25,509 nt of DNA, from contig JAZQBG010000044.1 of the NCBI GenBank assembly GCA_045545595.1, positions 1 through 25,509 on the forward strand. The letters are read 5' to 3'. The notes under the pieces were generated by a model. It made no database searches, had not been told where the DNA came from, and was given only the letters and a program-made list of their open reading frames with translations. Position numbers and translations under genes: made by a program. This DNA is from SIG205 sp045545595 (GTDB lineage: Bacteria > Bacillota_I > Bacilli_A > RF39 > UBA660). Positions 1 to 6,451 of the stretch are shown here, one piece after another (the first letter of the stretch is position 1; every line of letters starts with the position of its first letter).

Positions 1-43
1 AAATATTTATAATTTGAATTGTTATTAGTTGGAGTTAATAATA

Positions 44-697
44 ATGAAAAGGAAAAGAAAATATAAAATATTATTAGTTGTATTTGTTACATCCCTAATT
101 ATTTTTTTAATAAATAAAAATAAAGAAAATTATAATATAAATATTGAAAAAGTAAATGATTATAAATATATTCTTGTCAATAAAGAAAATAAATTAAATA
201 GGGATTTTAAACCTGATAATTTAGTTGAGGTAAAAATGTGTTCCTTAGGTAATTTTTATTTAGAAGAAGAAACTGCAAGTGCATATGAACAAATGTGTTT
301 AGGTTCAATTAATGAAGGATTAAATATTTCTGTAACATCTGCATATAGAAGTTATAACGAACAAAAAAAGTTATACAATATCTATTCAAAATTATATGGC
401 AAAAGTTATGTAAATAAATATGTAGCAGTTCCTGGACATTCAGAACATCAAACAGGTTTAGCCATAGACTTAGAATCATTAGAATGTGATATATTTAAAA
501 ATTCAAAAGAATATTTATGGATTAAAGAAAATGCACATAATTATGGTTTTATAATAAGGTATCAAGAAAGAAAAGAAAAAATAACTGGTTATGGTGCTGA
601 AGAATGGCATATAAGATATGTTGGTAAAAATGCAGCAGAATATATTTATAAAAATAATATTACTTTCGAAGAATATTATGATTTATTTTTAAAATAA
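44..697 (+). CDS. Membrane-anchored VanY/M15B-type D-Ala-D-Ala carboxypeptidase
   Basis: Predicted zinc peptidase acting on peptidoglycan stem peptides outside the membrane. The 217-residue protein has a basic N-terminus and one hydrophobic segment at about residues 9-24 (KILLVVFVTSLIIFL), which fits an uncleaved signal anchor. The M15B zinc motif PGHSEHQTGLAIDL supplies His135 and Asp142, and EEWHIRY supplies His189; SAYRSYNEQ before them is the usual family block. ATG 44 is chosen because GGAG at 31-34 sits 9 bases upstream; the in-frame TTG at 29 overlaps that site. The gene is followed by its own terminator, so it looks monocistronic. Whether it trims cell wall or gives glycopeptide tolerance cannot be told; no vanA/vanH-like genes are adjacent. 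Confidence 0.9.
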   Translation: MKRKRKYKILLVVFVTSLIIFLINKNKENYNINIEKVNDYKYILVNKENKLNRDFKPDNLVEVKMCSLGNFYLEEETASAYEQMCLGSINEGLNISVTSAYRSYNEQKKLYNIYSKLYGKSYVNKYVAVPGHSEHQTGLAIDLESLECDIFKNSKEYLWIKENAHNYGFIIRYQERKEKITGYGAEEWHIRYVGKNAAEYIYKNNITFEEYYDLFLK

Positions 698-712
698 TAA
701 ATTACAATTTAT

Positions 713-737
713 AAGGTAGATACTATTCTACCTTTTT
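713..737 (+). terminator. Rho-independent terminator of the VanY-like gene
   Basis: Perfect 8-bp stem AAGGTAGA/TCTACCTT with loop TACTAT, running into a short T tract, 16 bases after the stop codon. Confidence 0.85.
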
Positions 738-747
738 GTGTTATAAT
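738..747 (+). promoter_or_regulatory. Extended -10 promoter upstream of scar A
   Basis: TGTTATAAT matches the extended -10 form TGnTATAAT; no good -35 is seen. It lies just before the rbgA-like scar at 767-813 and could be the remnant of the original rbgA promoter (inference). Confidence 0.45.
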
Positions 748-766
748 AATATGTGTTTGAAACTTT

Positions 767-813
767 AAAAAGGAAGTGATAATATTAACGAAAATAAAAC
801 TAATATAAACTGC
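767..813 (+). pseudogene. Scar A: displaced 5' end of rbgA
   Basis: After an AAAAAGGAAGTG ribosome-site-like stretch, codons 787-810 read NENKTNIN, identical to residues 3-10 of RbgA encoded at 4896. The DNA differs at 5 of 26 positions and all differences are synonymous, as expected of a real but diverged coding fragment. The ATG is lost (ATT in its place) and the frame leaves the rbgA sequence at the next codon (TGC instead of TGG). About 600 bases from 698 to 1298 have no intact gene: they hold this scar, a repeat at 840-874 and a gene relic at 1119-1276. Confidence 0.6.
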
Positions 814-839
814 TTGACATCAATTTATTTAATCCTTTT

Positions 840-874
840 CACAAACCCATATAAAAATAAAGGGTTTCTAGAAA
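840..874 (+). repeat. Islet-boundary repeat, copy 1
   Basis: CACAAACCC...AAGGGTTTCTAGAAA, partly self-complementary (AAACCC/GGGTTT). A related block follows scar B at 3278-3310. In both places it lies 26-27 bases after the rbgA-like fragment, so it may be part of an attachment site. Confidence 0.5.
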
Positions 875-1118
875 TTAGATAATGCATATTTTATTGAAAA
901 AGTGCTAAAAAAAGGCAAAAAACAGCAAAAATATGCTGATTTTAACAAAAAATGGGATAGGAATTATCAAGGTGACATCAGCGTTTAACCCCTTATTATA
1001 ATTGGAGTTAAAAAACTTAAAAAATAGCATTAGTTATATATATTTTTAAAGATCAAATGTTTAATACAAATGTAAATATAAAACAGAAATTATTTGTTTA
1101 GAAAAAGGGGGGATTTGT

Positions 1119-1276
1119 ATTGATAATAAGTTACAAACAATTTCAAATTTATTTGGATAAAATGAAATAAGAAGTATTTTGGATAGTGAAAAAAAGAGGG
1201 CAGTGAAGTGGCTACAAATTGTAGTCAGTTTAAAATATTAGTGACAGATGGAAAAATAAGGTATTACACCATTTAA
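1119..1276 (+). pseudogene. Relic of a BRO-N/DinD-like antirepressor gene
   Basis: Reading from 1119 gives DNKLQTISNLFG, an in-frame TAA, then NEIRSILDSEKK; a second frame from about 1197 to 1276 gives EGSEVATNCSQFKILVTDGK followed by IRYYTI and a stop. Both pieces match, in order, the start and the EGSELATNCxQLKxxAxDGK block of BRO-N/DinD-type phage antirepressors as I remember the family. A point nonsense (probably GAA to TAA) and an internal deletion with a frame change have destroyed the gene. A purine-rich GGGGGG stretch upstream may be its old ribosome site. It lies directly before the RhuM gene, a frequent neighbour in mobile regions. Confidence 0.6.
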
Positions 1277-1298
1277 GAAATTAGAAAAGGAGGTAACT

Positions 1299-2351
1299 AT
1301 GAAGAAAAAAAATGAAGTAACAATTAGATCTAGTGCAGCAGAATATTTGACTTTTATTGCTGCAACTGGAGATGATAAAGAAGCAATTGAGGTAAGATAT
1401 GAAGATGAGAACATTTGGCTTACTCAAAAAATGTTGTCTACTTTATATAATGTAGAAATAAATACAATAAATTATCATATAAAAAAAATATATAATGATA
1501 GTGAGTTGGGCGAAGATTCAACTATTCGAAAATTTCGAATAGTTCAAAAAGAAGGAAATAGAGAAGTTACAAGAGATGTTGTTCACTATAATTTACAAAT
1601 GATCATTGCTTTAGGTTTTAAAGTGGATAATGAAAGAGCTGTTCAATTCAGAAAATGGGCAAATGAAATTGTAAAGGAATATACTATTAAAGGTTTTGCA
1701 ATGGATGATGAAAGACTTAAAAATAGTGGTTCAATTTTAACTGAAAAATATTTTGATGAATTACTTGAAAGAATTAGAGAAATAAGGCTATCTGAAAGAA
1801 GATTTTATCAAAAAATAACAGATATATATGCTACTAGTATTGATTATGATAGAAATTCTAAGACAACTATAGAATTTTTTAAAAAAGTTCAAAATAAAAT
1901 GCACTATGCAGTAACAGGAAATACAGCAGCTGAAATTATATATAATAGAGTAGACTCTAATAAAGAACATATGGGACTTACTAATTGGTCTGATGCTCCA
2001 AATGGTAAAATAATTAAAAGTGATGTTGTAATTGCAAAAAATTATTTAAGTGAAGAAGAATTATATTCGTTAAGAAGAATTGTCTCTGCTTATCTTGATT
2101 TAGCTGAGAGTAGAGCAATGAGACATATACCTATGACAATGGAAGATTGGTCAAATAGATTAGATGAATTTTTAAAACTTACTGATAGAGAAATATTGCA
2201 AGATGCTGGAAAAATATCACATAAAATTGCTTGTGATAAAGCAGAATCTGAATTTGAAAAATACAGAATTATACAAGATCAAATATATCTTAGTGATTTT
2301 GACAAATATATAAATGAACTTGAAAAACTCGATGTAAGTGATAAAGGTTAA
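1299..2351 (+). CDS. RhuM-family (virulence RhuM) protein 1
   Basis: A 350-residue member of the family named after Salmonella SPI-3 RhuM; the biochemical role of the family is not established. Visible family blocks are IWLTQKMLSTLYNV with NTINYHIKKIY near the N-terminus (helix-turn-helix-like, typical of phage-type regulators), NREVTRDVVHYNLQMIIALGF, FRKWANEIVKEY, and FEELL-like FDELLERIREIR followed by the FxxKVQNKMHYAxTGNTAAE core. The start has an excellent AAGGAGG site 6 bases upstream. A paralogue is at 9507-10493 with the same domain order; this copy has about 24 extra N-terminal residues. It sits in an islet with a decayed BRO-N-like gene, consistent with horizontal acquisition. Codons 74-82 contain a perfect palindrome. 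Confidence 0.88.
   Translation: MKKKNEVTIRSSAAEYLTFIAATGDDKEAIEVRYEDENIWLTQKMLSTLYNVEINTINYHIKKIYNDSELGEDSTIRKFRIVQKEGNREVTRDVVHYNLQMIIALGFKVDNERAVQFRKWANEIVKEYTIKGFAMDDERLKNSGSILTEKYFDELLERIREIRLSERRFYQKITDIYATSIDYDRNSKTTIEFFKKVQNKMHYAVTGNTAAEIIYNRVDSNKEHMGLTNWSDAPNGKIIKSDVVIAKNYLSEEELYSLRRIVSAYLDLAESRAMRHIPMTMEDWSNRLDEFLKLTDREILQDAGKISHKIACDKAESEFEKYRIIQDQIYLSDFDKYINELEKLDVSDKG
1520..1544. repeat. Perfect 25-base palindrome inside RhuM gene 1
   Basis: Arms AACTATTCGAAA and TTTCGAATAGTT flank a single A. It encodes the segment STIRKFRIVQ. The RhuM paralogue has a different perfect palindrome at the same codon position (9689-9713). Confidence 0.9.
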
Positions 2352-2373
2352 AAATTGTAATTTTATCTTTAAT

Positions 2374-2391
2374 TCCGTCGAATTCGACGGA
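2374..2391. repeat. 18-bp palindrome after RhuM gene 1
   Basis: TCCGTCGAATTCGACGGA is perfectly self-complementary and GC-rich for this region. It lies 22 bases after the RhuM stop codon. No T tract follows, so it is not a standard terminator; it could be a protein-binding site. Confidence 0.7.
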
Positions 2392-2429
2392 TTATGAAAA
2401 GATTAAATTATTAGGGGATAGTAACGGAT

Positions 2430-2709
2430 ATGAAAGATAAGTATAATATACAAGAATTAGAAGAAAAAAATTAAGAGATGTAAAGATATGAAGCTTGAAG
2501 ATATTAATCCTGATGAAGTGGATGAAATAAGTTCTATTAAAATAGACAGAAGAAAATCAAGTAATGAAAGAATTTTAGATTTTTTAACACAAGTAAAAAA
2601 TCCTTATGTGTTTAAAGTAAATGGAAAACTTGTTAGAATGAGTTTTTCAAAAAATGGACCAACAGCCGATGATTGTCTTACACAATGTTTGGAAAATTTA
2701 TATAGGTAA
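2430..2709 (+). pseudogene. DUF6870-like small protein, frameshifted in an A7 run
   Basis: ATG 2430 opens MKDKYNIQELEEK and meets TAA at 2472. The other frame from 2464 continues as KIKRCKDMKLEDINPDEVDE and on to 2709. Joined, the two match the intact paralogue at 3349-3624 (MKKGNIKELKEKLKKCKNID...) over its whole length. The frame change falls in a run of seven A at 2464-2470; six A would restore the reading frame. The conserved tail is KNPYVFKVNGKLVRMSF, which resembles the DUF6870 family often found near recombinases. The shorter in-frame ATG at 2488 has no ribosome site, while 2430 has GGGG at 2414-2417. This could be a pseudogene, slippage on A7, or a sequencing indel. Confidence 0.65.
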
Positions 2710-2725
2710 TGAAGGGAATAAATTT

Positions 2726-3181
2726 ATGAACGTAGATAAAAACAAAATGGAAAAAATAATGAAATTAGTTATTGAAGAAGTTAACTTTGCAATTAAAGAA
2801 GGTAATTCTCCTTTTGCTGCATTTTTATTGGATATGGAAGGGAATATAATTTATAAGGCTCATAACACATCGAATTCTGATATAGATCCAACAGCTCATG
2901 CAGAAATAAACTTAATAAGAACGGCTTGTAAAGATTTAAATACTAAAAATTTGTCTAATTATATTTTAATATCAAATGCATGGAGTTGCACTATGTGTAT
3001 GTCTGCTTCTATAAAAGCGAGAATTACAAATTATATTTTTGGAACAAATAGTGAGCCTGACATGAATCCGAATGTCACAATTTATGACATAGCAGATAAA
3101 ACAAAACAATCTTTAAATATAATAACAGGTATTTTGGATGATGAGTGTAAGAAACAAATTGATGAAGCAAGAAAAATGTAA
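2726..3181 (+). CDS. Nucleoside/cytidine deaminase-family protein
   Basis: Zinc-dependent deaminase of the CDA fold, 151 residues. The metal site is visible: TAHAE gives His58 and catalytic Glu60, and SCTMC gives Cys88 and Cys91. The order and spacing fit guanine deaminase/TadA-like nucleoside deaminases (compare PTAHAEINLIRTACKDL). The residue before the first Cys is Ser rather than the usual Pro. ATG 2726 is preferred because GAAGGG lies 8-13 bases before it; an upstream in-frame ATG at 2654 lies inside the preceding gene. It follows the broken DUF6870-like gene by 16 bases. The substrate cannot be decided from sequence: guanine, cytidine, or a modified nucleoside are all possible. Confidence 0.8.
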   Translation: MNVDKNKMEKIMKLVIEEVNFAIKEGNSPFAAFLLDMEGNIIYKAHNTSNSDIDPTAHAEINLIRTACKDLNTKNLSNYILISNAWSCTMCMSASIKARITNYIFGTNSEPDMNPNVTIYDIADKTKQSLNIITGILDDECKKQIDEARKM

Positions 3182-3198
3182 ATTGATAAAGTAATGTA

Positions 3199-3251
3199 AA
3201 AGGAAGTGATTAATAATGGAAAATCGACAAAATTCGACAAACATAAATTGG
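3199..3251 (+). pseudogene. Scar B: second displaced 5' end of rbgA
   Basis: AAAGGAAGTG is followed by ATG 3216 and codons MENRQNSTNINW, then five codons and TAA at 3264. TNINW matches RbgA residues 7-11 and MEN fits its start; the middle holds a tandem TCGACAAA at 10-base spacing. The leader also matches scar A (AAAAGGAAGTGAT in both). It is too short to be a gene and looks like a relic start. Confidence 0.5.
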
Positions 3252-3277
3252 GTGATACGGATTTAAGGAAACTCTAT

Positions 3278-3310
3278 CACAACCCCAGATAAAATAAGGG
3301 TTCTAGGAAA
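3278..3310 (+). repeat. Islet-boundary repeat, copy 2
   Basis: CACAACCCC...AAGGGTTCTAGGAAA aligns with the block at 840-874 with a few substitutions and short gaps. It lies between scar B and the second DUF6870-like gene. Confidence 0.5.
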
Positions 3311-3348
3311 ATAACTTTTTACATTTTTGGCATAAAAATGAATAAATT

Positions 3349-3624
3349 ATGAAAAAAGGCAATATTAAAGAATTAAAAGAAAAACTAAAGAAATGTAAAA
3401 ATATTGATTTGAATGAAGTCAATATAGATGATATTGATGAATTAAGTGAAATAAAAATTAGTAGAAAGAAATCTAAAGAAGAAAAAATTTTAGATTTTAT
3501 AAGTAAAACAAAAAATCCTTATATATTTAAAGTAAATGGCAAATTAGTTAAGTTAGAATTTACTGATAATGGCAGGAAAGCAGAAGATGCTATTACAAAT
3601 GTATTAAAAAGTTTATACAAATAA
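3349..3624 (+). CDS. DUF6870-like small protein
   Basis: A 91-residue charged protein of unknown function. Its N-terminal third is Lys-rich and probably helical, and the C-terminal half holds the conserved block ILDFISKTKNPYIFKVNGKLVKLEF. It is a full-length paralogue of the frameshifted gene at 2430-2709. I relate it to DUF6870 from memory of the KNPYxF...VKxxF pattern. No clear ribosome site precedes ATG 3349; the sequence just upstream belongs to the boundary-repeat region, so the original leader may have been replaced. It ends 13 bases before the next gene, which has a good ribosome site, so the three genes 3349-4881 look like one operon. Confidence 0.65.
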   Translation: MKKGNIKELKEKLKKCKNIDLNEVNIDDIDELSEIKISRKKSKEEKILDFISKTKNPYIFKVNGKLVKLEFTDNGRKAEDAITNVLKSLYK

Positions 3625-3637
3625 TAGAGGTGGCGTT

Positions 3638-4171
3638 ATGGATTTATTAAATAAAGAAGATTTAGTTAAGTATGATGATAATCAATATGTATGGTATGCC
3701 TGTTATGGTTCTAATATTAACTACGAAAGATTTATGTATTATATAAATGGTGATGTTAAAGAAAAATATAGTACATCGAAAGGATGTAGTGATAAATCAT
3801 TGCCATTAGAAGAAAGACAATATATTTTTAAACATCCTGTTTATTTTGCTGGTAATAGTAAAAGATGGGGTGGAGGAATGGCTTTTTTAGATCATGAACA
3901 TGATGGTAAATGTTATGGAAAAATCTATAAATTAAAAATGAGCCAATTTAAAGATGTTTTAAAACAAGAACAAAGTTGTAAATTATATGATGCTATATTA
4001 TTAGTAGATTATATTGATGAGTTGCCAGTGTTTACTTTTACGGCTAAACATAAATTATATGATATCTTAAATGAGCCAAGTGATAAATATGCTGAAGTAA
4101 TTACTAAAGGTTTATTGAACTTATATGATAATTTATCTGCTAATGAAATAAAAAAGTATCTTCAAAATTAA
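3638..4171 (+). CDS. Gamma-glutamylcyclotransferase-like (GGCT/AIG2-fold) protein
   Basis: A 177-residue protein. The signature of the GGCT fold is present: WYACYGSNI at residues 19-27 (YGSN substrate loop), followed by ERFMYYING. Glu111 in LKQEQS lies where the family places its catalytic acid. Family members release 5-oxoproline from gamma-glutamyl amines or peptides; BtrG, which removes a gamma-glutamyl protecting group in butirosin biosynthesis, is a relative. Start ATG 3638 follows AGAGGTGGCG. It is 14 bases from the next gene, another gamma-glutamyl enzyme, which supports a shared pathway. The actual substrate is unknown. Confidence 0.75.
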   Translation: MDLLNKEDLVKYDDNQYVWYACYGSNINYERFMYYINGDVKEKYSTSKGCSDKSLPLEERQYIFKHPVYFAGNSKRWGGGMAFLDHEHDGKCYGKIYKLKMSQFKDVLKQEQSCKLYDAILLVDYIDELPVFTFTAKHKLYDILNEPSDKYAEVITKGLLNLYDNLSANEIKKYLQN

Positions 4172-4185
4172 AGGAGTGAGAATAT

Positions 4186-4881
4186 ATGAGTAAAGCTATT
4201 ATAGGAATTGTTGCAAAGCATAGAAAAACAGACAGCATTAGAACAGATTCATTAATTAGAGATGAAATGAAACAAGTAATATTTGATAATGGTGGAATTG
4301 CGATTGGTATACTATCTCCTAATGAAGAAATTTTATATACAGATGATAACTGGAAGAGAGATGAAAGTAAATTAGATAAAGAAAATATTATAGAGCAAAT
4401 AAATTTATGCGATGGAATTATATTACAAGGTGGAGCTGAAAGTGAAGTATTTGAACCTTTTATTGCTAAATATTGTTATGATAATGATATACCTTGTTTA
4501 GGAATTTGTGCTGGGCAGAATAATATAGCAAGAGGATTAGGTGGTAGTATTTTTAGAATACCAAATCCTGAAGAACATTCTAAACCAAATGAAGACTATG
4601 TTCATAATATTAAAATAAATGATCTTAATTCAAAGTTTTATAAAATAATAAACAAAGACGAAATAACCGTAAATTCTAGACATAAAAATGCTATTAAAAC
4701 ACATCCAAAATTAAATGTTGTAGCAGTTTGTGATGATAATTATAAAGAAGTAGTAGAAGCTGATAATAAAGAATTTTATATGGGAGTTAGATTTCATCCA
4801 GAAAGTTTATATAAAATAGATGAAAATATGAATAATATTTTAAAAAAATTTATTGAAGTTTGTAATACTAAGAAGAAATAA
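4186..4881 (+). CDS. Class I glutamine amidotransferase, gamma-Glu-GABA hydrolase (PuuD) type
   Basis: A 231-residue peptidase C26/PuuD-like hydrolase. The nucleophile elbow LGICAGQNN places Cys108, and RFHPES gives His204 and Glu206, completing the triad. ILQGGAESEVFEP is the oxyanion-side block usual in PuuD proteins. The start ATG 4186 has AAAGGAGTG 7 bases upstream. Family members cleave a gamma-glutamyl amide bond, for example gamma-glutamyl-GABA in putrescine use, but no puuA-like ligase is in the window. With the GGCT-like gene directly upstream it forms a two-enzyme gamma-glutamyl set. It ends 14 bases before rbgA, so rbgA may now be read from this islet's promoter. Confidence 0.85.
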   Translation: MSKAIIGIVAKHRKTDSIRTDSLIRDEMKQVIFDNGGIAIGILSPNEEILYTDDNWKRDESKLDKENIIEQINLCDGIILQGGAESEVFEPFIAKYCYDNDIPCLGICAGQNNIARGLGGSIFRIPNPEEHSKPNEDYVHNIKINDLNSKFYKIINKDEITVNSRHKNAIKTHPKLNVVAVCDDNYKEVVEADNKEFYMGVRFHPESLYKIDENMNNILKKFIEVCNTKKK

Positions 4882-4895
4882 AGTAGGTGAAAATA

Positions 4896-5753
4896 ATGAA
4901 TAATGAAAACAAAACAAACATCAACTGGTATCCAGGTCATATGGCTAAAACAAAGAGATTAATCAAAGAAAAATTAGATTTAGTAGATATTGTATATGAA
5001 GTAGTAGATGCAAGAATACCAAAAAGTTCTAAAATAAAGGATATTGATGAATTAGTAAAAAATAAAAAAAGAATTTTAATAATGACTAAGATGGATTTAT
5101 GTGATATGGATGCTACTAATAAATGGATTAAGTATTATGAAGAATCTGGTTACAAAGTTATTTTAGTTGATTTAATTAATGGTAAAAATGTAAATAAAAT
5201 TATAGAAGAAACAAATACTATTATGAATGAAATGAATCAAAAAAGAATTGAAAAAGGTATGCAACCAAGAAAGATACGAGCTTTAGTAGTAGGTATTCCT
5301 AACGTAGGTAAATCAACACTAATTAATAGATTAGTAGGTAGAAAAGCGGTTAATGTTGGTAATAAACCTGGTGTAACTAAATCATTAGATTGGATACGAA
5401 TAAATAAAGATATTGAACTGTTAGATACTCCAGGAATTTTATGGCCAAGATTAGATGATGAAATAGTTGCTTATAATCTAGCATCTATGACAGCAATTAA
5501 AGAAGAAGTTTTACCAATTGATAGAGTATGTTTTTATATATTAAAAACATTAGATGAAAAGTATAAAAATTTATTAGAATCAAGATATGGAATTACTAAT
5601 TATGATGAAGAAGAGTTAGTGGAAGCTCTCGATACAATTGGTAAAAAAAGGGGCTGTATGATTCGTGGTGGAGAAATAGATTATGAGAAAGTATATCAAA
5701 TTGTACTTAGAGATTTAAGAGATGGTTTAATAGGAAAAGTAACTTTTGATTAA
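4896..5753 (+). CDS. rbgA: Ribosome biogenesis GTPase RbgA (YlqF)
   Basis: Circularly permuted GTPase needed for late 50S subunit assembly, 285 residues. G4-like TKMDL is at 64-68, before G1 GIPNVGKST at 133-141, and G3 DTPG at 177-180, the permuted order of the YlqF/YawG family. The N-terminal INWYPGHMAKT block is diagnostic. ATG 4896 is chosen with AGGTG at 4885-4889; GTG 4887 overlaps that site. The first codons are echoed by two scars upstream (767-813 and 3199-3251). The usual Bacilli neighbours (rplS, lepB, rnhB) are absent. Confidence 0.97.
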   Translation: MNNENKTNINWYPGHMAKTKRLIKEKLDLVDIVYEVVDARIPKSSKIKDIDELVKNKKRILIMTKMDLCDMDATNKWIKYYEESGYKVILVDLINGKNVNKIIEETNTIMNEMNQKRIEKGMQPRKIRALVVGIPNVGKSTLINRLVGRKAVNVGNKPGVTKSLDWIRINKDIELLDTPGILWPRLDDEIVAYNLASMTAIKEEVLPIDRVCFYILKTLDEKYKNLLESRYGITNYDEEELVEALDTIGKKRGCMIRGGEIDYEKVYQIVLRDLRDGLIGKVTFD

Positions 5754-5851
5754 GAAATTGGTAAAAAAGTGTAAAAAACATTAGTAAAATTAATAAATAA
5801 GTATTTTAAAAGATTTTGAAATGTTATATTATAGTAATAGGTGATGAAAAA

Positions 5852-6451
5852 ATGAAGGTAAATTTTAGAAAAAGATTTGCTAGTTATGTAATAGATTTTC
5901 TAATAGTTACTGTATTACTTAATTTAGTTTCATTTGTAATACCAGAAAGCAAAAATCTGAAAACATTACATATTGAATATAATGAAATTACTGAAAAGTA
6001 TTTATCAGATGAAAATCATACAGATGAAGATGTAAAAAAATATTTAGATCAAACTGCGCCAATTACATATCAAATTGATAAAGAAAATTTTCTTTTTTCA
6101 ATCGCGGGTATAGTAGTATATATTTTATATTATGTAGTATTTCAATACGTAAATAAAGGTCAAACATTAGGCAAAAAAATAATGGGTATAAAAGTTGAAA
6201 AAGAAAATGGAGAAATAACAATAAATGATTATATTTTCAGAAGTTTTATTGTAAATTCAGTATTATATAACATGATAATATTAGTGTTGCTATTTACTAC
6301 TAGAGATACAAATTATATTTCTTTAGTTGGTATATTAGGAATGATACAATTTATAGTAATGCTAGTTAGTGGATTAATGATAATATTTAGAAAAGATAAA
6401 AAAGCGTTACAAGACGTTGTAACAAATACGAAAGTAGTAGAGGTGGCATAA
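5852..6451 (+). CDS. RDD family membrane protein
   Basis: A 199-residue integral membrane protein. KRFASYVIDFLIV at the N-terminus is the Arg-Asp-Asp-type first helix of the RDD family (RxxASxxID form), and GQTLGKKIMGIKV is the second conserved block. About four hydrophobic segments are visible. AGGTGA lies 8 bases before ATG 5852; the in-frame ATG at 5821 upstream has no ribosome site. The stop codon overlaps the lysS start by one base (TAATG), which implies translational coupling. RDD proteins are of mixed function; a transport or ion role is possible but not shown. Confidence 0.85.
   Translation: MKVNFRKRFASYVIDFLIVTVLLNLVSFVIPESKNLKTLHIEYNEITEKYLSDENHTDEDVKKYLDQTAPITYQIDKENFLFSIAGIVVYILYYVVFQYVNKGQTLGKKIMGIKVEKENGEITINDYIFRSFIVNSVLYNMIILVLLFTTRDTNYISLVGILGMIQFIVMLVSGLMIIFRKDKKALQDVVTNTKVVEVA

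Noticed and set aside
878..988. 37-codon open stretch DNAYFIEKVLKKGKK... ending in TAA
   Set aside because: No start codon or ribosome site, and no family recognised; at most a relic of an element gene.
3223..3242. Tandem TCGACAAA, the reverse complement of TGTCGAA-like Spo0A boxes with 3-base spacing
   Set aside because: It lies inside scar B coding-like sequence and no sporulation gene is in the window; probably a short tandem duplication.
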